64,000 nt of DNA from positions 304,759-368,758 of the IMG/VR virus record IMGVR_UViG_3300025162_000016; one strand, given 5' to 3'. The position numbers were made by a program, and so were the translations under genes. Shown piece by piece: positions 54,618-63,278 of the stretch. The notes below the pieces were generated by a model. That model made no database searches, was not told where the DNA came from, and saw only the letters and a program-made list of their open reading frames with translations. This DNA comes from a virus. Position 1 is the first letter of the stretch; each line of letters begins with the position of its first letter.

Positions 54618-55766
54618 ATGGCATCTACACGATATGTAAGAAGAAATATGATTGAAGAAGGATTATACGACAATGAACCGAGTTATGTAAGGGCAACCAT
54701 ATACGAACGAGTATTTGGAAAAGTCCCTTTTGCCGGGTTTGAAGCTCATGATTTTTTGGTCTGCCGAGAGAAACTTCAGGAGTGGATTAATAGTAATGGA
54801 TTTACATTGCTTCATGCTAAATTAGCGGTTTATCATGATGATGGAGAAGAGCGACTTACTCGATATTACGTTAATAATGAGACCAAGGTAATGATTACCC
54901 TACGTCGTAGTTATAACAATCCGGATATGGAACGAGATGTTTTAATTAGCGACGGTGATCCCAGTGACCGAAACAAGAATCCCAATAAATTCGTATGGCT
55001 TTCTTATTATGGGCCGACTGAAGAAATTACTTTAGCATTTAAAAAAGTAATGGATGGTCTTCGGATTAAAGAAGATACCAAGAATAAGTTATACATGCTT
55101 AAATCGACGGATTATGGTGGGTTGGAATTAGATTCGTTTCCAACTAACTGTGAAAATATATCATTGGAGTTAAATTATGGAAAGGCTTTTGCAAAAGTGC
55201 ATAAGCATATTATAGAAAATCTTACAGGTAAGAAATCGGGGTTGTATATTTTTCATGGACCACCAGGCACTGGGAAAACTTCTATAATTAAATATCTTAC
55301 TACTATAGTAGAAACCAGAAAGTTTATTTTTGTTCCCAATACATTAATTTCGGAATTGTTTTCCCCCAAATTAGTTGACAAATTATATGCATTTAAGAAT
55401 TCGGTATTAGTTCTTGAAGATGCTGAGATTTGTGTATTTAAACGGAATGGACAAAATAATGAATTGGTCTCGGGAATTCTCAATATTACAGATGGATTAT
55501 TGAAAGATTTATTAAATATTTCTATTATCGTAACATTTAATTCCGCAGATATTGATGAGTTAGATACTGCTCTGTTGAGAAAAGGACGACTCAAAGTGAT
55601 TCATAAGTTTGATTTACTTTCAATTGAAGAATCTAAAAAACTGGCTAAACATTTGAAGAAGAAGAAAGAAGTTACTAAATCACTATCGTTAGCCGATATT
55701 TATAATTTAGATGAGGAAACCGGTGTAGAAGATGTTCCTGAGAAAAAAGTTGGATTTGGCGGATAA
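54618..55766 (+). CDS. BCS1-like AAA ATPase
   Basis: 382 residues. N-terminal 210 residues unrecognised; then GLYIFHGPPGTGKTSIIKYL (Walker A, about 212-231), SVLVLEDAEICV (Walker B, about 262-273) and TFNSADIDELDTALLRKGR (sensor and Arg region). The order matches BCS1-type AAA proteins common in giant phages. A Lys/Glu tail ends VEDVPEKKVGFGG. Possible partner of the ClpP-like protease upstream. Confidence 0.75.
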   Translation: MASTRYVRRNMIEEGLYDNEPSYVRATIYERVFGKVPFAGFEAHDFLVCREKLQEWINSNGFTLLHAKLAVYHDDGEERLTRYYVNNETKVMITLRRSYNNPDMERDVLISDGDPSDRNKNPNKFVWLSYYGPTEEITLAFKKVMDGLRIKEDTKNKLYMLKSTDYGGLELDSFPTNCENISLELNYGKAFAKVHKHIIENLTGKKSGLYIFHGPPGTGKTSIIKYLTTIVETRKFIFVPNTLISELFSPKLVDKLYAFKNSVLVLEDAEICVFKRNGQNNELVSGILNITDGLLKDLLNISIIVTFNSADIDELDTALLRKGRLKVIHKFDLLSIEESKKLAKHLKKKKEVTKSLSLADIYNLDEETGVEDVPEKKVGFGG

Positions 55767-55812
55767 ATGTGTTTTTTAAAATTTGAAACGATATTTAAAT
55801 GTGGCAAGAAGT

Positions 55813-55885
55813 CGCAGGGCTGCTGGGTGCAGAGTTGTTTTTCATATGAATGACGTGGTGGGTTCGAACCCCATATCTGCGACCA
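55813..55885 (+). tRNA. tRNA, probable Met (CAT)
   Basis: Starts CGCAGGG and ends ATCTGCG-A-CCA, so CCA is encoded. T-arm GTGGG-TTCGAAC-CCCAT is standard. D-arm CTGC/GCAG. The anticodon loop reads TTCATAT, giving CAT, but the anticodon stem is weak with several G-U pairs. First of three tRNA-like genes in 260 bp. Confidence 0.6.
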
Positions 55886-55895
55886 AATTTTACAT

Positions 55896-55969
55896 GCATC
55901 ATTAGCATAAAAGTAATGTCCGAGTTTTCCAAACTCGTAAAGTCGGGGCAGTACCGACATGGTGCTCCA
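55896..55969 (+). tRNA. tRNA-Gly (TCC), unusual D- and T-loops
   Basis: Acceptor GCATCAT / ATGGTGC (7 bp), discriminator T, encoded CCA. Anticodon arm CGAGT-TTTCCAA-ACTCG gives TCC. T-stem GTCGG/CCGAC has loop GGCAGTA instead of TTCRANY, and the D-loop lacks the conserved GG. Structure is convincing, the conserved tertiary bases are not. Confidence 0.65.
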
Positions 55970-56000
55970 AATTATTAATAACGGTGACTAGTTCACCTCA

Positions 56001-56070
56001 TGCTTGGTAATTTAAAAAAAAAATAGCGAATTGATAAATCGCAAATGCTGGCTCTAATCCAGTCCAAGTA
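56001..56070 (+). tRNA. tRNA-like, candidate Ile (GAT), degenerate
   Basis: Acceptor TGCTTGG / CCAAGTA (7 bp), anticodon stem GCGA/TCGC with loop containing TTGATAA (GAT), T-stem GCTGG/CCAGT with loop CTCTAAT. D-arm is only ATTT/AAAT around a poly-A loop. CCA is not encoded. May be a decaying or specialised tRNA. Confidence 0.5.
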
Positions 56071-56102
56071 TATTTTAATTTTTTTCTGATATAGTTAGCC
56101 CT

Positions 56103-56576
56103 ATGATTACGTATATAGAATTAAATGCGGTATTAACAGATAGCGGAATTCGTCAAGAGGCAATTCAAATCTTCGATGAGGAATTTGTTCTTCCGACCTC
56201 CCATTGGATAACGCACGATTTAGGCGCATCTCTAGATAAATTTTTCTTCGATACCGGAATAAAATTTGGATATAACCAATATGAATGTAATAAGTTTGCT
56301 AAAACTGCAACTACAATAGCGGATTGGTCTTGGGCTAAAACTAAAACCCGAGACGTCGCATTGGCATTTGGTATGTTTGGTTATATTGGAGGCGTGGATG
56401 GGCATATGATTAATATTGCCGTTCACAGAGATTCCGCCAGCAAATTATATTTAGCTTTTTACGAACCTCAACCCTTTGTTGCCGAAGGTGAAATGGCATC
56501 TCGACTTGTATGTTTAACTCAAAAAACTCTTTCAAAAGAAGATATTCGGTCTTGTATCTCGTGCTTATTTTTATAA
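56103..56576 (+). CDS. MOA-type cysteine-protease-like protein
   Basis: 157 residues. YNQYECNKFAKTATTIADWS (candidate catalytic Cys, about residue 61), DGHMINIAVHRDSASK (His, about 100) and LAFYEPQ resemble the C-terminal papain-like domain of lectin MOA-related proteins, found without the lectin domain in phages. TATAGT ends 7 bp before the ATG. Family assignment is tentative. Confidence 0.5.
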   Translation: MITYIELNAVLTDSGIRQEAIQIFDEEFVLPTSHWITHDLGASLDKFFFDTGIKFGYNQYECNKFAKTATTIADWSWAKTKTRDVALAFGMFGYIGGVDGHMINIAVHRDSASKLYLAFYEPQPFVAEGEMASRLVCLTQKTLSKEDIRSCISCLFL

Positions 56577-56650
56577 GCTTTCTATCAGTAACGGGATGTA
56601 CAACTACTTCCCCTACAGTAAATTTACCTCCGGTTGAATTTACCGAGTGA
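56510..56650 (+). CDS. Small lipoprotein overlapping the previous gene
   Basis: 46 residues in a second frame: MFNSKNSFKRRYSVLYLVLI, a basic n-region, hydrophobic core and lipobox SVTGC, leaving a short Pro-containing mature peptide (CTTTSPTVNLPPVEFTE). Size and embedded position recall outer-membrane spanins (Rz1), but a matching inner spanin was not identified. Confidence 0.5.
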   Translation: MFNSKNSFKRRYSVLYLVLIFISFLSVTGCTTTSPTVNLPPVEFTE

Positions 56651-56669
56651 ACTATATTTATATTTTGTC

Positions 56670-56740
56670 ATATCCCCGCCGCCTCTAGGCTGTACAGTAA
56701 CGACAGTTAATGCGTAATTGCGGGGATTTTATATTGGACC
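56670..56740. terminator. Hairpin terminator
   Basis: ATATCCCCGC / GCGGGGAT stem followed by TTTATATT. Confidence 0.55.
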
Positions 56741-56747
56741 ATCGTAA

Positions 56748-56862
56748 CTCCAACTGGTACTATTAGAATAGTTACCTGTTCTATTGAAATTTATTCTCGC
56801 TAAATTTAGGTTTTTAAAACACTCGGGACTATAAGCTCCGTGCTGAAAATATTTCTATTCTC
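56748..56862 (-). pseudogene. MRIEIF-family ORF (copy C, frameshifted)
   Basis: Same peptide as copy B but one extra T in the seventh codon shifts the frame. Without that base it reads through ...NRTGNY to SNSTSWSYDGPI and stop, which may be the uninterrupted C-terminus that the CRISPR repeat replaces in copies A and B. Confidence 0.55.
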
Positions 56863-57062
56863 ATCTTTTTGTTAGCCAATTAACCTATGTTTATTAATAT
56901 TCTTCACCGGAAAAATATATTAAAACAAGCGATTTATTGACAGAATTTCACTTCGGTTGCAGTTTTAATGTTGACGCAGTGGACACCACCTACTCGTCAA
57001 CCCACAACTGTTTATTTTATTAGAACTGAAGTTACTATAGCAGAATTTCTATAAATGTCAAC
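56768..57062 (-). repeat. 295-bp inverted repeat, left arm
   Basis: Reverse complement of 63706-63999 with only a few differences. Includes promoter TTGACA/TATAGT, a GTTGACG...CGTCAAC hairpin and the MRIEIF segment. Confidence 0.8.
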
Positions 57063-57104
57063 ATTTTTCAATAAAATGTTTGCTCTTTTCTGATACTTAT
57101 AAAC

Positions 57105-57605
57105 ATGAAAACAAAATTTATATTTCTTATAATAAGTTTCTTACTGTTGGTAGGATGTAACACCGTTCCTAGTTTTACTTCTAATAATATTCTTAATTTA
57201 AGAGTGGTAGATGCTTCTCAAAACATACTGAGAGGTGGTCAACCAGATGCGAAGGGATTTATATATTTGAAATCACTTGGTATAACTAATATTATTAAAC
57301 TTAATTTAGAAGATAATGAGGATGCGGAGGCAACTGCATTAGGAATGACGGTGGTTTATATTCCTATTAACACATATGATCAGGTAATTCATTTGGAAAA
57401 GTGGAAGTTCGAGGTTGCGGTAATTGCTATAACTCCGAACACTTTCATTCATTGTGCGCATGGACAAGATCGAACTGGGTTGGTTGTAGCGGGATATAGG
57501 ATGGCGAATGGAATGTCTAAAGCAGATGCAGAAAAAGAAATGCTGGCGAATGGATTTCACAAAGAATTGATTGGGTTATGGGGATTTTTTAAAAAAATAA
57601 ATTAA
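57105..57605 (+). CDS. Dual-specificity/tyrosine-phosphatase-like lipoprotein
   Basis: 166 residues. Signal MKTKFIFLIISFLLLVGC with lipobox LVGC (Cys 18). NILRGGQPDAKGFIYLKSLG is the usual N-motif of DSP-like proteins, and HCAHGQDRTGL is the C-x5-R phosphate loop (Cys about 122). Likely a periplasmic or outer-membrane phosphatase on phosphotyrosine, phospholipid or inositol phosphates. First gene inside the inverted repeats. Confidence 0.7.
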   Translation: MKTKFIFLIISFLLLVGCNTVPSFTSNNILNLRVVDASQNILRGGQPDAKGFIYLKSLGITNIIKLNLEDNEDAEATALGMTVVYIPINTYDQVIHLEKWKFEVAVIAITPNTFIHCAHGQDRTGLVVAGYRMANGMSKADAEKEMLANGFHKELIGLWGFFKKIN

Positions 57606-57638
57606 TGATTTATCTTTTTCTGTTGATATTTAAGATAT

Positions 57639-59357
57639 ATGACAGAAAAACAATCACTCCCATCAAGCGTTTATAATTGGAAGAGACAAAAGCCAGATTC
57701 TCGTGATTATAAATTTGCAGAAATACCTTCGGTGAAACGATTAAAAGTAACAACTCCACCACCGGTTGTTAATTTACGAAAATGGTGTTCTGAAGTAGAA
57801 AATCAAAAATCTTTAGGTAGTTGTTTTACCGGCGATACTTTAATTCCTCTTTTGAATGGAAAGATAGCTACACTGAAAGAACTTACAGATGGGATGTATG
57901 GGAAAACTTTTTGGGTATATGGAAATAAAAATGGAAGAATGGTTCCTGCGTTAGCATCCGCATCTCTTACACAGTATATCGCACCCATTTATAATGTCAC
58001 ATTAGATAATGGGAGAACAATAAAATGTACTGCTGATCATCAGTTTTTGATGCGAGATGGTAATTACAAAAAAGCAATGGAATTAGTATCTGGGGATAGT
58101 TTAATGTCATTTAGAAGAAAATATAATAAATTGGGATATGAGTATGTTTTTTGCCACAGTGACCACAAATATCATCTTACACATTGGTTAGTCGGAAGTT
58201 ATATACATGATTATTCTGTTAATAAAAATGGAGTAGAAGTGATACATCATAAGGATTTTATTAAAAATAATAATACTCCGGAAAATTTGGTAGGAATGAC
58301 AATACAAGAACATTCAATATATCAAAATAAAACGGCGGAATGTAAATTAAAACGTTTTATCGCAGCGAAAAATAGATGGAAAGATATAACGCCGGAAGCT
58401 ATGAGTCGTGTTGTAGATTCCGCAGAAATACGTTTGGGGGCAGTGGGAACACGAAGTCAGATAGCAAAAACAGCAAACGAGGTATTTCTTAAATGTGGAA
58501 ATATTTCTAAAGAACAATGGGAAACGACGGACGTAACAAAACGATTTAAGTTTGAAACGGCGATGAAATATTTTGGAAACCAAGACGAGTTATTGATTGC
58601 TGCACAAAATTATAATCATAAAGTCGTATCGGTCATTAATAGTAATACATCCGAAGATGTTTATTGTCTCACGGTACCAGATACTCAAAATTTTGCACTT
58701 AATGATGGAGTTTATGTTCATAATTGTACCGGCCAGGCGTGGGTGGGTTTAATGGAGTGGCATGAGAATTTCATGGGAAGAGGAGGAAAGGCATTTCAAA
58801 ATCTTAGTCGGTTGTTTGTTTATTATAATGAACGGGAACTTGAAGGAACCATCAATGAGGATGCCGGTGCCGAATTAAGAAGTGGAGCAAAAGCATTGGC
58901 TACGTGGGGGGTTTGTTATGAAAAAAGTTGGCCTTATAACATTGATACTTTCACACAAAAACCAAGTCCAATATGTTATCAGGATGGAGCTATTCATAAA
59001 ATTAATAGTTATTATTCTATCAGTACATTTAATCATCTTAAAATGTGTTTGGCAAACAATTTGCCGGTGGTATTTGGATTTATGGTATATTCGAGTTTTG
59101 ATTCCGATGTGGTTGCTAAAACCGGTATAGCTTCTATGCCAGATATTAAAAACGAGGAATTGCTGGGGGGACACGCCGCAATGATTGTGGGATATAATAA
59201 TTATGAGAAGCGATTTTTAGTAAGAAATTCGTGGGGGAAAAATTGGGGACTTAAAGGAATTAATGCCGGTTATTTTACGCTTCCCTACGATTATGTGGCT
59301 AATCCCAATCTTGCCAGTGATTTTTGGACGGTGGTTCGTATTGTCGAAGACGCATGA
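57639..59357 (+). CDS. Papain-like (C1) protease interrupted by an intein
   Basis: 572 residues as translated. N-extein residues 1-61 end NQKSLGS; the intein is residues 62-362; the C-extein starts CTGQAWVGLMEW. After splicing the site reads GS-C-TGQA, so intein residue +1 is the catalytic Cys. His is in LGGHAAMIVGY, Asn in RNSWGKNWG. The mature enzyme (about 271 residues) is the size of a papain catalytic domain and lacks a signal peptide. Neighbouring YiiX-like gene overlaps its stop. Confidence 0.8.
   Translation: MTEKQSLPSSVYNWKRQKPDSRDYKFAEIPSVKRLKVTTPPPVVNLRKWCSEVENQKSLGSCFTGDTLIPLLNGKIATLKELTDGMYGKTFWVYGNKNGRMVPALASASLTQYIAPIYNVTLDNGRTIKCTADHQFLMRDGNYKKAMELVSGDSLMSFRRKYNKLGYEYVFCHSDHKYHLTHWLVGSYIHDYSVNKNGVEVIHHKDFIKNNNTPENLVGMTIQEHSIYQNKTAECKLKRFIAAKNRWKDITPEAMSRVVDSAEIRLGAVGTRSQIAKTANEVFLKCGNISKEQWETTDVTKRFKFETAMKYFGNQDELLIAAQNYNHKVVSVINSNTSEDVYCLTVPDTQNFALNDGVYVHNCTGQAWVGLMEWHENFMGRGGKAFQNLSRLFVYYNERELEGTINEDAGAELRSGAKALATWGVCYEKSWPYNIDTFTQKPSPICYQDGAIHKINSYYSISTFNHLKMCLANNLPVVFGFMVYSSFDSDVVAKTGIASMPDIKNEELLGGHAAMIVGYNNYEKRFLVRNSWGKNWGLKGINAGYFTLPYDYVANPNLASDFWTVVRIVEDA
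57822..58724 (+). mobile_element. Intein with HNH-type homing endonuclease
   Basis: Starts CFTGDTLIPLLNG (block A), has a TADHQFL block B (about 40 codons later than the first beta strands), an internal HNH segment VEVIHHKDFIKNNNTPENLV, and ends TQNFALNDGVYVHN before Cys +1 (blocks F, G). All splicing residues (Cys1, His, Asn-terminal, Cys+1) are present. Confidence 0.85.
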
Positions 59358-59893
59358 AAATAGCGTTTTATAAAGGAACTAGTTGGTTTAGTAAAGCAAT
59401 CATGCGAATTTCCCGTGGGGGTTATTCTCATGCGGCGGTTCAATTAAACGACGGAACCATTGTTGAAGCGGGTGTAAAAAATGGGGTATGTCTGAGAAAA
59501 AGTTTATTGGACGACGTGGATATTAATACTACGGTCGATGTATTTGATGTTCAAACTACGCCGGAAGAAGATGAAATTATTTGTGATTTCTTGATTCGAC
59601 AAATGGGGAAGGGGTATGATTTCTGGAATATAATTGGGTTTGTATTATATTCATCTAAAGAAGGAAGAAAAGGATATGATCGGTGGTTTTGTAGTGAATT
59701 GGTAGTGGCGGCTTTTCGACAAGCCGGAATCAATCTACTCACACGAGTTGACGCATGGAAAATATCACCCACGATTTTATCTTATAGTCCTCTCCTAAAA
59801 AGCGGACAGAGAATGCAGATTACAAAAAGTAAACGATTCGGTGGCATAAAACACTCAAATTCAATACATACGACAACTGAAAACTTAGGATAA
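59354..59893 (+). CDS. YiiX/YaeF-like NlpC-P60 permuted hydrolase
   Basis: 179 residues from ATG 59354, in ATGA overlap with the protease gene. GTSWFSKAIMRISRGGYSHA (His), DGTIVEAG, a long helix region, then RWFCSELVVAAFRQAG (Cys) follow the permuted NlpC/P60 order. Expected to cleave amide or thioester bonds (peptidoglycan or lipid-linked). Coupled to the intein-bearing protease. Confidence 0.65.
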   Translation: MKIAFYKGTSWFSKAIMRISRGGYSHAAVQLNDGTIVEAGVKNGVCLRKSLLDDVDINTTVDVFDVQTTPEEDEIICDFLIRQMGKGYDFWNIIGFVLYSSKEGRKGYDRWFCSELVVAAFRQAGINLLTRVDAWKISPTILSYSPLLKSGQRMQITKSKRFGGIKHSNSIHTTTENLG

Positions 59894-59976
59894 TAGTTTA
59901 TTTGCGGGCACAAGGACATCATTTTAATGGTTTTTGAATAATTTGAACTATTTATAGGATGAACTATAGATAAAAT

Positions 59977-61368
59977 ATGCATATCATTACACCGTATAAT
60001 CCGTGGGCTCCTAAAAAGAAAAAAACTTGGCAGGAAGAGTTGTGGGAACAGCAAACCATTGCGGAGGCTGAAGCAAGAATGTTAGCAGAAGCTAGTAGCA
60101 GGACATTACCCAATAATTCTCCTAATACTTCAATGGCAACGGTTGGACCAATGGCAAATACTATGGCAGGCGGTGGCGGTAAACCCGTTTATGCATTTTT
60201 TAGCGCCGGTTCAGACGTGGTAAATTTCGATCGGAGTCCTGCTAGTGGAGATGGCCCAGTCACGGTCAATTTTATAAATTTAACTACAACTCCTCAGTTC
60301 GATTCATATAAATGGAGATTTAGTGATAATACTACTAGTACGGATGTAAATCCGGTTCATATATTTCAAAGCGGAAGTACTAATTCAACCATTTATATCG
60401 CATCGTTGGAAGTAAGTAATTCTGTAACCGGTGCGCCGGGTGGAAGAAGTCCAGATGTTTTTATTGTGGTAGGAGTTCCTAGTGTAACTGCCAGTTATAC
60501 GTATACAACTACATCCAAGGTAGCGCCTTTCTCGGCGTCGTTTACTAATACTTCGATTAATACAAGTCAAACAAAAACGACTTCGTATGTTTGGATAATC
60601 AAAAACGACAATAATACATACACGTCTACGGCGACCGATTTTGAGGTTAGAATTGATAGTGGAAGTGTTACCGCATCGCTCGGAATGACTGGATCGTATG
60701 GATTAACTAGTTTGACTAATTCAATGTTTAAGGCGGCAGCACCCACATTATTAGTATCCTACACCGTGGTCACTTCGTCTAAATATGCTCCCGCTAATGT
60801 AACGTTATCAAGTTCATATAGCTATACCGGAATCGGAACTCTTAGTGGACTCTGGCGTGAAGGAGAGTATCAGGAAAATGGCACGGAATATGTGGTTGGA
60901 TATCCCGGTGCAAAAGTTATTGGGCCGGAAGTTTTCAATACGAAATCGATTTCGGGCGGTGATGGAAAATTCACCTCATCATTAGCAATTACTGAGTCTA
61001 TATACGGAATTACCGCTTTCTATACTCAGAGTTTCCAGCTTAAATTGCCAACGTTGGAACTGTCATTCGTCACTCGTTCATTTGGTAACGGTGGAATAGA
61101 GAATTCTTATATGGAGCCGGTTTCAATGTCGTACACTTCGAGTATCGTTACGGAAGGTATGTATGGGGCGAATTACACATTCCTTTGGGATTTCGGTGCG
61201 GCAAGTTTCACAAACTCTCAAGGAGTTTATGCTGGGACTGCAACAACTCAAGGACCGCATTTCCGATCTGATTATGCTCCCGGTTCATACACGGCATCAC
61301 TGGAAGTTACATCGAGCATTTATGGATTGTCGGTGAGATCAACTCAAAGTTTCGTTGTCGGATCTTAA
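59977..61368 (+). CDS. PKD/Ig-like repeat protein
   Basis: 463 residues, Ser/Thr-rich. Residues 60-160 read as a PKD-type domain (VNFINLTTTPQFDSYKWRFS, NPVHIF, YIASLEV). Three further Ig-like units repeat a YTASLEVTSSIYGL-type strand. No signal peptide; it starts MHIITPYNPWAPKKKKTWQE. Likely a virion surface or tail-decoration protein. Confidence 0.65.
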   Translation: MHIITPYNPWAPKKKKTWQEELWEQQTIAEAEARMLAEASSRTLPNNSPNTSMATVGPMANTMAGGGGKPVYAFFSAGSDVVNFDRSPASGDGPVTVNFINLTTTPQFDSYKWRFSDNTTSTDVNPVHIFQSGSTNSTIYIASLEVSNSVTGAPGGRSPDVFIVVGVPSVTASYTYTTTSKVAPFSASFTNTSINTSQTKTTSYVWIIKNDNNTYTSTATDFEVRIDSGSVTASLGMTGSYGLTSLTNSMFKAAAPTLLVSYTVVTSSKYAPANVTLSSSYSYTGIGTLSGLWREGEYQENGTEYVVGYPGAKVIGPEVFNTKSISGGDGKFTSSLAITESIYGITAFYTQSFQLKLPTLELSFVTRSFGNGGIENSYMEPVSMSYTSSIVTEGMYGANYTFLWDFGAASFTNSQGVYAGTATTQGPHFRSDYAPGSYTASLEVTSSIYGLSVRSTQSFVVGS

Positions 61369-61396
61369 TTTAAACACTCATTATAAAATCAAAGAC

Positions 61397-61431
61397 AAGG
61401 CGTTAGTAAAATAACGCCTTTTCTTTTTTGT
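61397..61431 (+). terminator. Rho-independent terminator
   Basis: AAGGCGTTA / TAACGCCTT stem and TTCTTTTTT. Confidence 0.85.
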
Positions 61432-61446
61432 AACATAATCGTAACA
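61429..61446 (+). promoter_or_regulatory. Pho-box-like direct repeat
   Basis: TGTAACA-TAAT-CGTAACA: two 7-bp direct repeats separated by 4 bp, the spacing of PhoB sites, upstream of an outer-membrane protein and pstS. Sequence resembles but does not equal the enteric CTGTCAT half-site. Confidence 0.5.
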
Positions 61447-61499
61447 TAGATTCATCAATTTCGTTTGCGGTTCTTCATAGTTATTTGCAAATTAAAATT

Positions 61500-62186
61500 A
61501 TGATGAAAAATCTAAAAGTATATGTTTATGTCGCCGCCCTGATCATGGTCGGTGTTTTTAATGTTAATGCTCAAACTAATGTTGTATCAACGGGTTCCAC
61601 AAATAAACCTGTACATAAAACATTTAAAACCTTTGATTTGAGTAATTTCGTCTTTACAGTTGAAAACGAGTTCCGTGCTAAAGACACGGGCACCTCCTTC
61701 TTCTATGAACATAATGATATTCAAGCTAAATATCTTTTGATAGACAAATATTTTGATATCTTCACTGATTATCGACTTATTTTTAAAAACAGTGCCGAAG
61801 GTAATAATTGGAAAAATCAAAGTATGTTTCTTGAAGGCTTTAATATAAAATATCCCGAACAAACGTGGGGTAAAATTAACCTCCGTCAACGACTTGAAAT
61901 TGGACTGAACCATGCTCCTACAAAAGACACTTATCAGTGGAATGTGTTTCCCAAATATAATACCCCATGGAAACTTACTAAATATGAAATCAATCCATTC
62001 GTAGCCGATGAATCCTTCTTTGACACCCAGCAATCTATGGGCTTTGTAAAAAATCGAGTCTATGCTGGTATAGATTATAAGTTTACTCCCAAAATCAAAG
62101 GTGGTACTTGGTACTACTATGAAACCGCTGCTCATTCATCATCAACCGCAAATGTCCTCGTTACCCAGATTAAATTCGAATTTTAA
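61500..62186 (+). CDS. Outer-membrane beta-barrel protein
   Basis: 228 residues from ATG 61500. Signal peptide MMKNLKVYVYVAALIMVGVF...NAQ, then alternating strands, Trp/Tyr girdle, and C-terminal KFEF with final Phe, the usual Bam signal. Resembles small porin-like barrels. Sits 6 bp before pstS and behind the Pho-box-like repeat, so a phosphate-related pore is a reasonable inference. Confidence 0.6.
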   Translation: MMKNLKVYVYVAALIMVGVFNVNAQTNVVSTGSTNKPVHKTFKTFDLSNFVFTVENEFRAKDTGTSFFYEHNDIQAKYLLIDKYFDIFTDYRLIFKNSAEGNNWKNQSMFLEGFNIKYPEQTWGKINLRQRLEIGLNHAPTKDTYQWNVFPKYNTPWKLTKYEINPFVADESFFDTQQSMGFVKNRVYAGIDYKFTPKIKGGTWYYYETAAHSSSTANVLVTQIKFEF

Positions 62187-62192
62187 ATTAAT

Positions 62193-63068
62193 ATGAAATA
62201 TCTTTTTATAAGTGCTATTCTCAGTCTGTTAATGGTAGGTTGTAATAAATCTAATAACATCGTGACAACCCCAACCACTACCATCCAAGTAAAAGGCTCA
62301 GATACAATGGTTAATCTGGCTCAAGCATGGGCAGAAGAATATGTAAAAACAAATCCTGCCATCAATGTGGAGGTTTGTGGCGGCGGGTCTGGTGTTGGTA
62401 TTGCTGCCCTCGAAAAGGGAATCATTGATATAGCGAATAGTAGCCGTAATATGAAACCCGACGAAATTGATGCTACTAAAAAAATAACAGGTAAGTTACC
62501 AGTGGAGTTCGTAGTCGGTTATGACGCTCTTGGTGTATATGTTCATATTGATAATCCCATTAATGAAATTACCATCGAACAACTCGCCCAAATCTATGTG
62601 GCAAATGGTAAAATTAATAAATGGTCGGATATTGGTATCAAAATTCCCAATGGAGAAGATAACATTGTCCTCGTCAATAGACAATCTAGTTCGGGAACAT
62701 ATGAGTTCTTCAGAGAACATGTTCTAAACAAAAAAGACTTCCGCCTCGGTTCGAGGGATATGAATGGTTCAAAAGAAGTGGTTGAATTAGTTTCATTTAC
62801 AAAAGCCGCTATCGGCTATAGTGGTATGGGGTATAATATACCGGGAAAAGTAAAAATGTTGAAAATAGCTAAAGCTGCCGGTATCCCATCCGTCGAACCT
62901 ACAATGATAAATGCATTAAATAAATCATACCCTCTATCTCGTTCACTATTATGTTATACTCTAGGAGAACCCGCTGGTGAACTGAAAAAATATCTTGATT
63001 GGTGCGTATCTCCTCCCGGTCAAAAAATAGTAGAACAAACGGGATATGTTCCACTCCCAATTAAATGA
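62193..63068 (+). CDS. pstS: PstS-like phosphate-binding lipoprotein
   Basis: 291 residues. Lipobox LLMVGC (Cys 17), then IQVKGSDTMVNLAQAWAEEY, NVEVCGGGSGVGIAALEKGI, IANSSRNMK, and VNRQSSSGTYEFFREHVL: the phosphate-contact loops of PstS. Only the binding protein is present, without pstCAB, as in phages that boost host phosphate uptake. Operon with the barrel gene. Confidence 0.85.
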   Translation: MKYLFISAILSLLMVGCNKSNNIVTTPTTTIQVKGSDTMVNLAQAWAEEYVKTNPAINVEVCGGGSGVGIAALEKGIIDIANSSRNMKPDEIDATKKITGKLPVEFVVGYDALGVYVHIDNPINEITIEQLAQIYVANGKINKWSDIGIKIPNGEDNIVLVNRQSSSGTYEFFREHVLNKKDFRLGSRDMNGSKEVVELVSFTKAAIGYSGMGYNIPGKVKMLKIAKAAGIPSVEPTMINALNKSYPLSRSLLCYTLGEPAGELKKYLDWCVSPPGQKIVEQTGYVPLPIK

Positions 63069-63113
63069 GCGGCAATTATCATTTTGTTTCTATTTATTTT
63101 GAAGGAAGCAGAA

Positions 63114-63140
63114 AACCCATCTGCTTCCAGCGGATGGGAT
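63114..63140. repeat. IS605-like terminal hairpin remnant
   Basis: ACCCATCTGC...GCGGATGGGAT, matching the style of the 23986 left end. Confidence 0.4.
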
Positions 63141-63278
63141 GAATGCGACCCATTGAAAAATAGTTTGATGTTTCTCATTTCTCAAAAATATATATTCTTG
63201 TAGAAAGCAATCTTCGGATTAGCATTCTCAAGGGCTGGAAGAGTCCTATAGAAACTCTAATGTTAGAGACAAGTGGAA

